From contig NZ_BMOY01000005.1 of NCBI RefSeq assembly GCF_014647315.1, positions 39,285 to 103,284 of the forward strand: a DNA stretch of 64,000 nucleotides, given 5' to 3'. Position 1 is the stretch's first letter, and each line of letters starts with the position of its first letter. Below are positions 43,944 through 52,298 of the stretch, one piece after another. This DNA is from Paenalicyclobacillus cellulosilyticus (GTDB lineage Bacteria > Bacillota > Bacilli > Alicyclobacillales > Alicyclobacillaceae). A program made the translations under genes and the position numbers. The notes under the pieces are model-generated. The model saw only the letters and a list, made by a program, of their open reading frames with translations, made no database searches and had not been told where the DNA came from.

Positions 43944-46487
43944 ATGGCGACGACGAAAGCGGTTTTGACCGAGTGGCGGTTTCGGGGGGAAGGGGAGACC
44001 GGCTGGTTGCCGGCCAAGGTGCCCGGGTGCGTGCACACTGACCTATTGCGCAACGGGCGCATCCCGGATCCGTTTTACGGCACGAACGAGCGCAGGCTGC
44101 AGTGGATCGACAAGCAGGATTGGGAGTATGAAACCACGTTCGACGTGCCGCCCGACGTACGGGGGATGGCACACAAAGAACTGGTGTTTGCCGGGCTCGA
44201 CACGTATGCCGACGTCTACCTGAACGGCGAGCTCGTCCTGCGCGCGGACAACATGTTCTGCACATGGCGCCTCGACGTGACGCACCTGCTGCAGGAGACA
44301 GGCAACCACCTGCGGGTGTATTTTCATTCCCCGGTCAAGGTGGACCTGCCGAAGCTGAACCGGCTCGGTTACGGGTTGCCCGCGGTCAACGATCAATCGG
44401 AACTCGGGGGTCTCGGCGACAAGCGCATCAGCGTGTTTGCTCGCAAGGCGCCGTACCACTACGGCTGGGACTGGGGACCGCGCTTCGTGACGAGCGGCAT
44501 CTGGCGCGACGTCTGGCTGGAGGGCTGGGCGGACTGCCGGATCACGGACCTGTTCATCGAACAACGGGACGTGACCGCCGAGCGGGCGCAGTTGACGGCC
44601 TGGGTGGAGGTCGAGGCGGACCGGGCCATCGCGGCGGACGTCACGGTCAGCACCGACGGCGCGTGCGCTGCGGTCAAGGCGCAGCTTGCGCCCGGCGTGA
44701 ACCGGGTGCGGGTCGACATTGTGATGGACCAACCGCGCCTGTGGTGGTGCAATGGCCTCGGCGAACCGTACCTGTACACCTTCCACGCAAAAGTCGCGAC
44801 GGACGGGCGTGTGCTTGCCGAGCGGTCGGTGCGGACAGGGCTTAGGCGGTTGCGCTTGGTGCAGGAGCCGGACGAGCACGGCACGTCGTTTTACTTTGAA
44901 TTGAACGGGGTGCCGGTGTTTGCCCGCGGGGCGAACCACATCCCGAACGACAGCTTCATCACGGAAGTTACCTACGAACGCTACCGGCACGAGGTGGCGA
45001 GCGCCGCGGCCGCGAACATGAACATGCTGCGGGTGTGGGGCGGCGGCATCTATGAGCAGGATGACTTCTACGACCTGTGCGACGAGTACGGCATCCTCGT
45101 CTGGCAGGATTTCATGTTCGCCTGCAGCATGTATCCGGGCGACGAACACTTCTTGGCGAGCGTCGCGGCGGAGGCGGAAGACAACATCCGCCGGCTGCGC
45201 AACCACCCGTGCATTGCGCTGTGGTGCGGGAACAACGAGATCGACGTGGCGTGGGCGGAGTACGACGAGCGCCTGGGGTGGGGATGGAAGCAACAGTACC
45301 CGCCGGAGGTGCGGAAGAAGATCTGGCAAGATTACGAGGCCATCTTCCACCGCATTCTGCCGGAGGCGGTGCAGCGTTTGGCGCCGGGCGCACCCTACTG
45401 GCCGTCCTCGCCGATGGCCGCCTGGACGAACGACGCCCGCCAGCACGCGACCAACCGCACGACCAGCGGCGACATCCACTACTGGGGTGTCTGGCACGCG
45501 GTCGAGCCGTTTGAGAACTACAACATCAACATCGGCCGCTTCATGAGCGAGTACGGGTTCCAGTCGTTCCCCGAGTACAAGTCGGTGCGGGCGTACGCGG
45601 AAGAATCCGACCTTCGGCTCGACTCGGAGGTCATGCTGGCCCACCAGAAGAACGGCCGCGGCAACTTCTTAATTAAGGAATACATGGACATCTACATGAA
45701 GGAGCCGAAGGACTTTCCGTCCTTCCTCTACGTCAGCCAGGTGTTGCAGGCGGAAGCGATGAAGACGGCCATCGAGGCGCACCGGCGCAAGAAGCCGTTC
45801 ACCATGGGCAGCCTCTACTGGCAGATCAACGACTGCTGGCCGGTGGCGTCGTGGTCGAGCATCGACTACTTCGGCCGCTGGAAGGCGACGCAGTACTACG
45901 CCAAGCGTTGCTACCGCCCGGTGGCGGTCAACATCGACGGGACGGGCGCGGAAACGGTCGACGTGTACGTCGTCTCGGACGTGTTGACGCCGATGACCGG
46001 CCACCTGCGTTGGCGTCTGCTGGACTTTGCCGGCCAGGTGCTGCAGGAAGGAGCCGAAGCGGTCGCGGTCGCGCCGGGTGCGGTGGTCAAGGCCGTGTCG
46101 CTGCGCAAATCGCACCTTTTGGCGCTGGGGCCGGCGGATCGCATCGTGTTGGTGGCGACCCTGGAGCAGGGCGATGCGGTGGTGGACGAGAAAGAGCATT
46201 ACTTCGTCCCGGCCAAGGACCTGGCTCTGTCGGTGCCGAACATCTCGGTACGGGAAATCCGGGACGGCGATGGTGTCCGCTTCGTCCTCGCGACCGATGT
46301 GCTTGCCAAGCAGGTGTGGCTGGCGGCGGAGGTGGACGGCGTCTTCAGCGACAACTTCTTCGATCTCGTCCCCGGCCGGGAGAAAGAAGTGGTGTTCCTC
46401 ACCCTGCAGCCTGGTGCGCGGACGTTCATGCCCGCCCAGCCCGGTCATGTCACCGTCCGGTCGATGGCCGACTTTGTCCGCTTGTAA
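43944..46487 (+). CDS. Glycoside hydrolase family 2 beta-mannosidase
   Basis: A cytoplasmic 847-residue GH2 enzyme. The N-terminal jelly-roll begins with EWRFRGEGETGWLPAKVPG and VHTDLLRNGRIPDPFYGTNE, typical of beta-mannosidases. The catalytic barrel has the acid/base glutamate Glu432 (WCGNNEIDVAW) and nucleophile Glu536 (SEYGFQSFPE). A beta-sandwich tail follows. No signal peptide is present. It removes terminal mannose from oligosaccharides; the transporter that supplies them is not adjacent. TGAGGAGG stands five bases before ATG 43944. Confidence 0.94.
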   Translation: MATTKAVLTEWRFRGEGETGWLPAKVPGCVHTDLLRNGRIPDPFYGTNERRLQWIDKQDWEYETTFDVPPDVRGMAHKELVFAGLDTYADVYLNGELVLRADNMFCTWRLDVTHLLQETGNHLRVYFHSPVKVDLPKLNRLGYGLPAVNDQSELGGLGDKRISVFARKAPYHYGWDWGPRFVTSGIWRDVWLEGWADCRITDLFIEQRDVTAERAQLTAWVEVEADRAIAADVTVSTDGACAAVKAQLAPGVNRVRVDIVMDQPRLWWCNGLGEPYLYTFHAKVATDGRVLAERSVRTGLRRLRLVQEPDEHGTSFYFELNGVPVFARGANHIPNDSFITEVTYERYRHEVASAAAANMNMLRVWGGGIYEQDDFYDLCDEYGILVWQDFMFACSMYPGDEHFLASVAAEAEDNIRRLRNHPCIALWCGNNEIDVAWAEYDERLGWGWKQQYPPEVRKKIWQDYEAIFHRILPEAVQRLAPGAPYWPSSPMAAWTNDARQHATNRTTSGDIHYWGVWHAVEPFENYNINIGRFMSEYGFQSFPEYKSVRAYAEESDLRLDSEVMLAHQKNGRGNFLIKEYMDIYMKEPKDFPSFLYVSQVLQAEAMKTAIEAHRRKKPFTMGSLYWQINDCWPVASWSSIDYFGRWKATQYYAKRCYRPVAVNIDGTGAETVDVYVVSDVLTPMTGHLRWRLLDFAGQVLQEGAEAVAVAPGAVVKAVSLRKSHLLALGPADRIVLVATLEQGDAVVDEKEHYFVPAKDLALSVPNISVREIRDGDGVRFVLATDVLAKQVWLAAEVDGVFSDNFFDLVPGREKEVVFLTLQPGARTFMPAQPGHVTVRSMADFVRL

Positions 46488-46532
46488 GCCGCAACGTGCA
46501 TCACCAGCAAGCGCGGCAGCGTGCCACCCGAA

Positions 46533-46560
46533 GCGCAGCCCCCGTGCGGGGCTGCGTTTT
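46533..46560 (+). terminator. Terminator after the beta-mannosidase gene
   Basis: Arms CGCAGCCCC (46534-46542) and GGGGCTGCG (46548-46556), five-base loop, then TTTT. Confidence 0.85.
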
Positions 46561-46671
46561 GCTTGCCACAGCGGCAGCAAAATGAGATAGAATGAAACGA
46601 GAAGTCGGAGTTGGGCGACAGGCCATGGTACCCCTTTCCACATCCGCCGCGGCGAGGAGGGGTGAACGCAC

Positions 46672-47337
46672 ATGCATGCACCGACGCCTGTGGCGACTGA
46701 GTCGGCGGGGGGACACCCCGCGCGCAAATGGCTGCGCTGGTCGTTTTACCTGCTCAGTGCCGGATTGGTGGCCGCCATCGCCTGGGGGCTGAGCTACATC
46801 GTGCGGGAAGGGGGCGGATCGCTGCCGGTCCTGAAACAGGCACCGGGGTTTCAGGCGCAGGACCTCGACGGCCGGACCGTGACCCTCGACACCCTGCGCG
46901 GGAAGATCTTTGTCATCACCTGGTTTTACACCCACTGCCCGGACGTTTGCCCGCTGACCATGTACCGTTTTGAACAGATCCAAGACCGGTTGCGAGCGTC
47001 GGGGGAACTCGGCCGGCAGGTGGTGCTGGTCGCGGTCACGCTCGATCCGGCGCGCGACACGCCCGCGGTCATCCGGACGTACGCCGGGCATTTTCATGCC
47101 GATCCACGCGCTTGGTACTTTCTGCGCGCGACGCCGGCGCAGACGGCGGCGATGTTGCGTCGGTGGGGCATCGTGACGGAAAGCGGGCCAAAAGGGCAGA
47201 TTGGCCACACGTCGCAGGTGGATTTGGTCGATGAGAACGGCAACGTCCGCGCCGAATATGTTGGGGCGGACCTGAATCCCGACCGGGTGGTGCAAGACAT
47301 CCAAGGGTTGATTGAACGGATGCGGTGGGGCGTTTGA
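46672..47337 (+). CDS. SCO1/SenC/PrrC family copper chaperone
   Basis: A 221-residue membrane-anchored thioredoxin-fold protein that loads copper on the CuA centre of cytochrome oxidases. One membrane segment (WSFYLLSAGLVAAIAWGLSY) is at about 23-42. The copper site is Cys-x3-Cys in THCPDVCPLT (near 100) plus His in GQIGHTSQVDL. The quinol oxidase encoded at 51266 has no CuA, so the client may be another oxidase or the CuA lipoprotein at 3402. AGGAGGGG precedes the ATG. Confidence 0.95.
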   Translation: MHAPTPVATESAGGHPARKWLRWSFYLLSAGLVAAIAWGLSYIVREGGGSLPVLKQAPGFQAQDLDGRTVTLDTLRGKIFVITWFYTHCPDVCPLTMYRFEQIQDRLRASGELGRQVVLVAVTLDPARDTPAVIRTYAGHFHADPRAWYFLRATPAQTAAMLRRWGIVTESGPKGQIGHTSQVDLVDENGNVRAEYVGADLNPDRVVQDIQGLIERMRWGV

Positions 47338-47376
47338 AGAGCCCTAAACCCGCGGTCTGCGCGGCCTTAGGGCTCT
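47338..47376. terminator. Bidirectional stem-loop between SCO1 and thiol peroxidase genes
   Basis: Perfect arms AGAGCCCTAA (47338-47347) and TTAGGGCTCT (47367-47376), with a 19-base loop, begin directly at the SCO1 stop and end before the convergent tpx stop. There is no long T run. Confidence 0.6.
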
Positions 47377-47385
47377 CTGCCCGCC

Positions 47386-47913
47386 TCACTTCCCGGCCGC
47401 TTGCCGCACGGCCGCCAACGCGGCTTCGTAGTTCGGGTGCTGCGTGACCTCCGGCACGTATTCGACGTAGGTCACTTGGTCGTCCTTGTCGACGACGAAC
47501 ACGGCGCGGCATTCCAAGCGGTGTTCTTTCATATACGTTCCGTAGGCGCGGCCGAACGACATGTCGTAATGGTCCGACAGCGTGATGACGCGATCGACCC
47601 CGGCCGCACCGCACCACCGCTTCTGGGCGAACGGCAGATCGGCGCTGATGGTGAGGACCACGACGTCCTCTCCGAGTCCGGCTGCTTCTTGATTGAACCG
47701 GCGGGTCTGCGCATCGCAGACGCCGGTGTCGAGGGACGGTACCACGCTGATGAGCTTGACCTTGCCGTGAAAATCGGAGAGGTGAACCTTGGACCGGTCG
47801 TTGGCGAGGACCTCGAAATCGGGTGCCTTCTGGCCGACCTGGATCTGCGGGCCTATCAACGTCACAGGATTCCCGGCAAACGTCACCACGCCGGTGCGTT
47901 CTGTGGTCATCAT
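47386..47913 (-). CDS. tpx: Thiol peroxidase (2-Cys peroxiredoxin)
   Basis: Reduces hydroperoxides in the cytoplasm using thioredoxin. The 175-residue protein has the peroxidatic cysteine in [17 protein letters not shown] and the resolving cysteine in [11 protein letters not shown], the atypical 2-Cys pair of Tpx. ATG 47913 follows AAGGAGG by five bases; the second ATG three bases later is also possible. It sits divergent from the HSL-type hydrolase. Confidence 0.96.
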   Translation of the reverse strand: MMTTERTGVVTFAGNPVTLIGPQIQVGQKAPDFEVLANDRSKVHLSDFHGKVKLISVVPSLDTGVCDAQTRRFNQEAAGLGEDVVVLTISADLPFAQKRWCGAAGVDRVITLSDHYDMSFGRAYGTYMKEHRLECRAVFVVDKDDQVTYVEYVPEVTQHPNYEAALAAVRQAAGK

Positions 47914-48051
47914 CGTCGCCTCCTTGGCAGAAGTGTCTCCCCCACGGCGGGGTTTTCCATCCCATGATACCACAAACCGGGGATGCGCCGTGTCCTGCCC
48001 GGGCAGGTCGGTCGGCAGGTCCCAGCGGCCACGATGAACGGGGATACCTTG

Positions 48052-49140
48052 ATGCGGAGGATGGTGGGCTTGGTGCAGGTGTGGCGTGCCGTGGCGGGCG
48101 CGATGGTCGCCTGCGCCGCCATGTTGGTGAGTGGTGCGGGCGGGGGAGCAATGCCCGCATTCGCGTGGAGTGCTGCCTTGGCGGGCGTGCGCGGTTGGCC
48201 GTGGCACCTGTGGAATGCCGCGTTGCGCGGCACCCGGCATGAGCTTACCTACGAAGACCTGGGCGGCTTTCGCGGCACCATGTACTTGTTTTTGCCGGCA
48301 AAACCGGCATCTGGTCCGCACCCGGTGGTCCTCTACATTCACGGCGGCAGCCTCATGCACGGCAACGGTGTCATCGGACCCGACTGGGTTGCGCCCCGCA
48401 ACTGGGTGCTGGCCAGGATTGAGGGGGACCTGGTGGCGCACGGGATTGCGTTTGCGTCCATTGACTACCGGTTGGCGCCACGGTATCCATGGCCGGCGCA
48501 GATGGAGGACGTGAAAGCCGCCATCCGCTTCTTGCGCGTCCACGGCCGCGCGTGGGGGCTAGACCCACAGCGGATTGCCGTCATGGGCGACAGCGCGGGG
48601 GGTGCGCTCGCCAGTCTCGCCGGCCTCGCCGGACCGGCGGCTGGGTTCGATCGCGGTCCGTATCCCGGCGTGCCCAGCACGGTGGCGGCGGTCGTCGACA
48701 TGTTCGGTCCGGTCGACCGCAGCCACCAAGCACAGGTGTGGGTGCGCAGACACGGCCGCACCCCGAACCCTGTGTTCGGCGTTTTCACGCCGTCCGTCAT
48801 CCGCGCGGCCAGCGCCGTGACGTACGTCCACCCCGGCGCGCCGCCGTTTCTCATTGTGCAGGGGGATAGCGATCAGGTGGACCCGCCGTCCATCTCCGTC
48901 GCGTTCTACACGCGGCTGCGGGTGGCGGGGGATCCGGTGCAGCTCTTGTGGATCCGGCACTGCGATCATGAGTTCATCGCGCGCGGCGGGCCGCTCGAAC
49001 CGGATCTCGCCCGCGTTGTGCAGGAAGTGGCGTCGTTTTTGGAGCGCTCCCTCCTTACGCCGCGGCCGGCGGGCGGCCTGTCCGGCATGGAAGCGGTCAC
49101 GCGGCCGAGCGGCGCACAGGGTGGGAAGCAGGCAGAATGA
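48052..49140 (+). CDS. Alpha/beta hydrolase of the HSL (family IV) esterase type, secreted or anchored
   Basis: A 362-residue protein. Residues 1-40 contain a long hydrophobic stretch ([20 protein letters not shown]), a signal peptide or anchor. The oxyanion motif [10 protein letters not shown] differs from the usual HGGG by the serine. The nucleophile elbow is GDSAGGALA, the acid is in [10 protein letters not shown] and the histidine is in CDHEF. It probably hydrolyses short acyl esters outside the membrane. ATG 48052 has GGGGA seven bases before it; ATG 48034 and 48061 are alternatives. Confidence 0.87.
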   Translation: MRRMVGLVQVWRAVAGAMVACAAMLVSGAGGGAMPAFAWSAALAGVRGWPWHLWNAALRGTRHELTYEDLGGFRGTMYLFLPAKPASGPHPVVLYIHGGSLMHGNGVIGPDWVAPRNWVLARIEGDLVAHGIAFASIDYRLAPRYPWPAQMEDVKAAIRFLRVHGRAWGLDPQRIAVMGDSAGGALASLAGLAGPAAGFDRGPYPGVPSTVAAVVDMFGPVDRSHQAQVWVRRHGRTPNPVFGVFTPSVIRAASAVTYVHPGAPPFLIVQGDSDQVDPPSISVAFYTRLRVAGDPVQLLWIRHCDHEFIARGGPLEPDLARVVQEVASFLERSLLTPRPAGGLSGMEAVTRPSGAQGGKQAE

Positions 49141-49238
49141 ACGAACGGCCCGCCGTACCTTGTCGCCCGCCGCGCCTTGTCGCCCGTCCGCGTGGTCGCC
49201 CGTGCGCACGGACGCGGCGGCGGCAAAGGCCGCAGTAA

Positions 49239-49266
49239 AAATAAAAAGCCTTGTTGCACAAGGCTT
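49239..49266 (-). terminator. Terminator of the tRNA-Val transcript
   Basis: On the minus strand, AAGCCTTGT (49266-49258) and ACAAGGCTT (49254-49246) form a nine-base stem with a three-base loop, followed by TTTATTTTT. It is 25 bases downstream of the tRNA. Confidence 0.9.
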
Positions 49267-49290
49267 CTCAGACATTCAGACATTCCGATA

Positions 49291-49365
49291 TGGTGCGGCT
49301 GACAGGAATCGAACCTGTGGCCCCCACCGTGTCAAGGTGGTGCTCTCCCTCTGAGCTACAGCCGC
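49291..49365 (-). tRNA. tRNA-Val (anticodon GAC), CCA encoded
   Basis: Complete 75-base cloverleaf on the minus strand. The acceptor stem is GCGGCTG / CAGCCGC, the D arm TAGCTCAGAGGGAGAGC, the anticodon stem CCACC / GGTGG with loop TTGACAC (anticodon GAC), and the T arm CAGGTTCGATTCCTG. It ends with encoded CCA at 49291-49293. GAC reads GTC codons and, by wobble, GTT. Confidence 0.97.
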
Positions 49366-49443
49366 GCGATCCGCTTCATGGTCCGCACCGGAACGACCGG
49401 CGCCAGCGACGGGAGTAATCTTAGCACACGGTGGGAAACCAAG

Positions 49444-49890
49444 TCAACCCCTCGATGGCGGCTCCGGTGCCACCGGCAATCGCTGCAGCAGGTCCCATAC
49501 CGCGGGGAACCGCTTCGCCACATTCACGGGCTGCTTGCGCTCCAGATCCAGAAACGCGTGTTCCGTTCTCCCGGTTGCGCATACGTCACCCGCCGTATCG
49601 AGGACACGGTATGTGAACACGAGCCGGGTCCGTGTCAACGACCGCAGTGTCGCCTCCACCGTCACGACGTCCTCGGCGCGGACGGCTTTGTGATATGAGC
49701 ACGTGGCCGACAGCACGACGATGACCAGGCCGGCGTCATGCAGGCTTTGCATGTACGGCACGCCGAAGCGGCGCAAAAAATGCATCCGCACCGTGGAGAA
49801 CCAGTCGAGGTACACAGGGTGGTAGACGATGCCGGCGGGATCGCACTCGCCCCAACGGACCTCGACCTGCATCGTGACGGTCGCCGTCAT
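49444..49890 (-). CDS. Acyl-CoA thioesterase, 4HBT/YbgC-like hotdog fold
   Basis: A 148-residue hotdog-fold protein. It has the YbgC/4-hydroxybenzoyl-CoA thioesterase active-site helix region VRWGECDPAGIVYHPVYLDW (near 11-30), whose aspartate is catalytic. The core shows VEATLRSLTRTRLVFTYRVL. ATG 49890 has GGAGG eight bases upstream. It lies alone downstream of tRNA-Val. The acyl-CoA substrate is unknown. Confidence 0.92.
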   Translation of the reverse strand: MTATVTMQVEVRWGECDPAGIVYHPVYLDWFSTVRMHFLRRFGVPYMQSLHDAGLVIVVLSATCSYHKAVRAEDVVTVEATLRSLTRTRLVFTYRVLDTAGDVCATGRTEHAFLDLERKQPVNVAKRFPAVWDLLQRLPVAPEPPSRG

Positions 49891-50095
49891 TCGCGTCACC
49901 TCCGCTTGCATCGCCGCACCGATGGCGGGCACCGACTTCAAGTATACCATCTGCGGGCGGTTGCCGGGACGGTTTCGCTGCGCCTGCCATGGCGGTGCAC
50001 TTCGCCGGGACTGTGTCGGCGTGGCCGGGATCGCATCAAAACGCGCGTGTGCGCGCATAGCTATCCGGTGACGGACGCCATGCGGGGGGATGAGG

Positions 50096-50212
50096 ATGAT
50101 CAAGGACAGGCCGTCGCGTATCACGCAGGTGTGGATGGCCGTGATGGTCGGGGTGGTGCTGGTATTGGGGGCGGTGCTCATCGTCGGCCGGTTGCGGCAC
50201 TGGCTGGCTTAA
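50096..50212 (+). CDS. Small single-pass membrane protein, 38 residues
   Basis: A short protein with a basic head (MIKDRPSRITQ) and a single hydrophobic segment VWMAVMVGVVLVLGAVLIVG, ending RLRHWLA. GGGGG ends six bases before ATG 50096; ATG 50090 touches it. Not recognised. Probably real because the ribosome site and membrane segment agree, but it is short. Confidence 0.5.
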   Translation: MIKDRPSRITQVWMAVMVGVVLVLGAVLIVGRLRHWLA

Positions 50213-50354
50213 ACCGGCAGACAAGCGGGCCGTCGTACACCCGGAACGTCATTGAGCCCCGGCCGCGCGTGTGGGATGATAGAATCACCACCCGCGCGGC
50301 GCCAGGGTGCCGCATCCGTTGGCACGGGCGCCGCGCAGACGGAGGCGCGCGACC

Positions 50355-51041
50355 GTGTATCACCACGACATCCTCAAACTCGTCGTCTCAGCTGCGCTCG
50401 GGATGTTGCTTGGCCTGGAACGGGAAATGAAACGCAAACCCCTCGGGCTTCGCACCTGCCTGGTCATCTCCATCGCCAGTTGCCTCTTGACCATCGTGTC
50501 CGTAGATGCCTCGTTGGTTCCTGCGGGAGCAGGAACGAATGTCATTCGCACCGATCCGATGCGCCTGGCGGCACAGATTGTCAGCGGCATCGGTTTTCTT
50601 GGCGCGGGCGTGATCATGCGCCGCAGCAACGAAGTGATCTCCGGTTTGACCACCGCGGCCATGGTGTGGGCGTCGGCGGGCATCGGGATCGCGGTGGGGG
50701 CCGGGTTCTACGCCCAGGCGCTGTTTGGCGTCGTGCTTCTGCTCATCAGCGTGGAGTTGGTGCCTTGGGTCCTGCAGCGACGGGGTCCGCACGTCCTGCG
50801 CGAGAAAGAGGTGACGATGACCATCCGTCTCGCCGAAGGCGTGCGTGCATCCGATGTGCTCGGCCAGCTGCCCGTCCTCGAGTGCCGCGTCGAGCGGGTC
50901 CGCAACACCCCGAGCGGCGACAAGGTTTTCCGGGAGTTCACCGTCGTGTGCTTGGTGGAACGCCGTGCCGCCGTGACGGATCTGTTTGACGCCGTCGCCC
51001 ACTTGCCCGGTGTCGTCAGCGTGGATGTGCTGGGTTCATGA
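50355..51041 (+). CDS. MgtC/SapB family membrane protein
   Basis: A 228-residue membrane protein of the MgtC/SapB family. KLVVSAALGMLLGLEREMKR is the conserved first helix and ends with the R-E pair. The family block PMRLAAQIVSGIGFLGAGVI and the motif GLTTAAMVWASAGIGIAVGA follow. After residue 150 there is a cytoplasmic ACT-like domain. GTG 50355 has GGAGG nine bases before it. The family is linked to magnesium and acid stress, but the role in spore formers is not established. Confidence 0.93.
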   Translation: MYHHDILKLVVSAALGMLLGLEREMKRKPLGLRTCLVISIASCLLTIVSVDASLVPAGAGTNVIRTDPMRLAAQIVSGIGFLGAGVIMRRSNEVISGLTTAAMVWASAGIGIAVGAGFYAQALFGVVLLLISVELVPWVLQRRGPHVLREKEVTMTIRLAEGVRASDVLGQLPVLECRVERVRNTPSGDKVFREFTVVCLVERRAAVTDLFDAVAHLPGVVSVDVLGS

Positions 51042-51265
51042 AGCAGCCTTCGGCGGACATGCCGCCCGTCCGGCATGACGAGTGAGGAAATCTCACCTTT
51101 CTTGCAAGATTCCGTCTCATGTACTGGTCCGAATGGACTATGGCCAATGAGTGGTTTGTGTCTGCCCGCACCCCGACCGGCGCAGTACGCTCAGATCGGC
51201 TGGAGCGCCGTCGATGGTCGATTTGTGCCATCCGGCGGCCACGGTTGGGAAAGGGGTGTGCCAGC

Positions 51266-52279
51266 GTGACGCGAGGACAATGGACGGGCATGCGGCGATG
51301 GCGTTGGCTGCTGCTGGCTGCACTCGTCCTTGTGACCGGCTGCGGGCCGGAATACCAGGTCCTGCATCCAGCCGGACCGGTCGGCCGGACCGAATTGCGT
51401 CTCATCATTCTCTCAGCGATTCTCATTGGCATCGTGGTCATTCCTGTCTTGGTGTTGTTGTTTTACATTGTCTGGCGTTATCGGGATAAACCGGATAATC
51501 ACGCGCCGTACAAGCCGGAGTGGTCGGAGAGCAAGTGGCTCGAAGTCGTGTGGTGGGGTGTGCCGATTGTCATCATCGGCATCCTCGGCTTTTACACCGG
51601 ACAGACGACGTTCGCGTTGACGAAACCTCCGGAAAGCGACGTCAAGCCGTTGACCATCGACGTGACCTCACTCGACTGGAAATGGCTGTTCGAGTATCCG
51701 GATCAAGGGATTGCGACGGTGAATTATTGCGAGATCCCGACCGGGGTCCCCGTCCAGTTCGTCCTGACGTCGGACGCGCCGATGAATTCGTTCTGGGTAC
51801 CGCAGCTCGGCGGTCAGGAGTACACCATGCCCGGCATGGCGATGCGGCTGTGGCTGCAGGCGGATCGCCCGGGAACCTACTATGGTCATGGCGCCAATTT
51901 CACGGGCAAGGGATTTGCGCACATGCAGTTCCACGTGATTGCAACCTCGCAGAACAAGTTTGACCAGTGGGTGGCGCGGGTGAAACAGACGGCGCCGCCG
52001 CTGACAAAGGCGGGCTATCAGCGCCTGAAGCAGCCGAGTGTCATGGGTCGGGCGGCGTACTCGTCGTTCCCGAAAGGCTTGTTCAACGCGACCATTTGGG
52101 CGGAGGGCGGCCGTTACATGGACGGAATGCTCGATATGCCCGGCATGTCCGAGTCGACCGAACCAGAAGGCGGTGCCGCGACGGGCGGTACGGCGGCGGG
52201 AGCGCACCCGGCCGGGCAGTCGTCCGCTTCGCAGCATGCGGCGGCCGGAATGAAGATGGCCATGGGCCACGGCGAGTGA
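51266..52279 (+). CDS. qoxA: Quinol oxidase subunit II (QoxA/CyoA type)
   Basis: Subunit II of an aa3- or bo3-type quinol oxidase, 337 residues. The signal peptide ends in the lipobox LVTGC, so the N-terminus is lipidated. Two membrane helices (LIILSAILIGIVVIPVLVLL, VVWWGVPIVIIGILGFYTG) are followed by a cupredoxin domain. The CuA cysteines are missing: the end of the domain reads YYGHGANFTGKGFAHMQFH, the CyoA-like form, so quinol rather than cytochrome c is oxidised. The tail is rich in Met and His (GGRYMDGMLDMPGMSES). GTG 51266 has AAAGGGG upstream. Confidence 0.95.
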   Translation: MTRGQWTGMRRWRWLLLAALVLVTGCGPEYQVLHPAGPVGRTELRLIILSAILIGIVVIPVLVLLFYIVWRYRDKPDNHAPYKPEWSESKWLEVVWWGVPIVIIGILGFYTGQTTFALTKPPESDVKPLTIDVTSLDWKWLFEYPDQGIATVNYCEIPTGVPVQFVLTSDAPMNSFWVPQLGGQEYTMPGMAMRLWLQADRPGTYYGHGANFTGKGFAHMQFHVIATSQNKFDQWVARVKQTAPPLTKAGYQRLKQPSVMGRAAYSSFPKGLFNATIWAEGGRYMDGMLDMPGMSESTEPEGGAATGGTAAGAHPAGQSSASQHAAAGMKMAMGHGE

Positions 52280-52298
52280 CGCAAGGGGGCGAGTGGAC

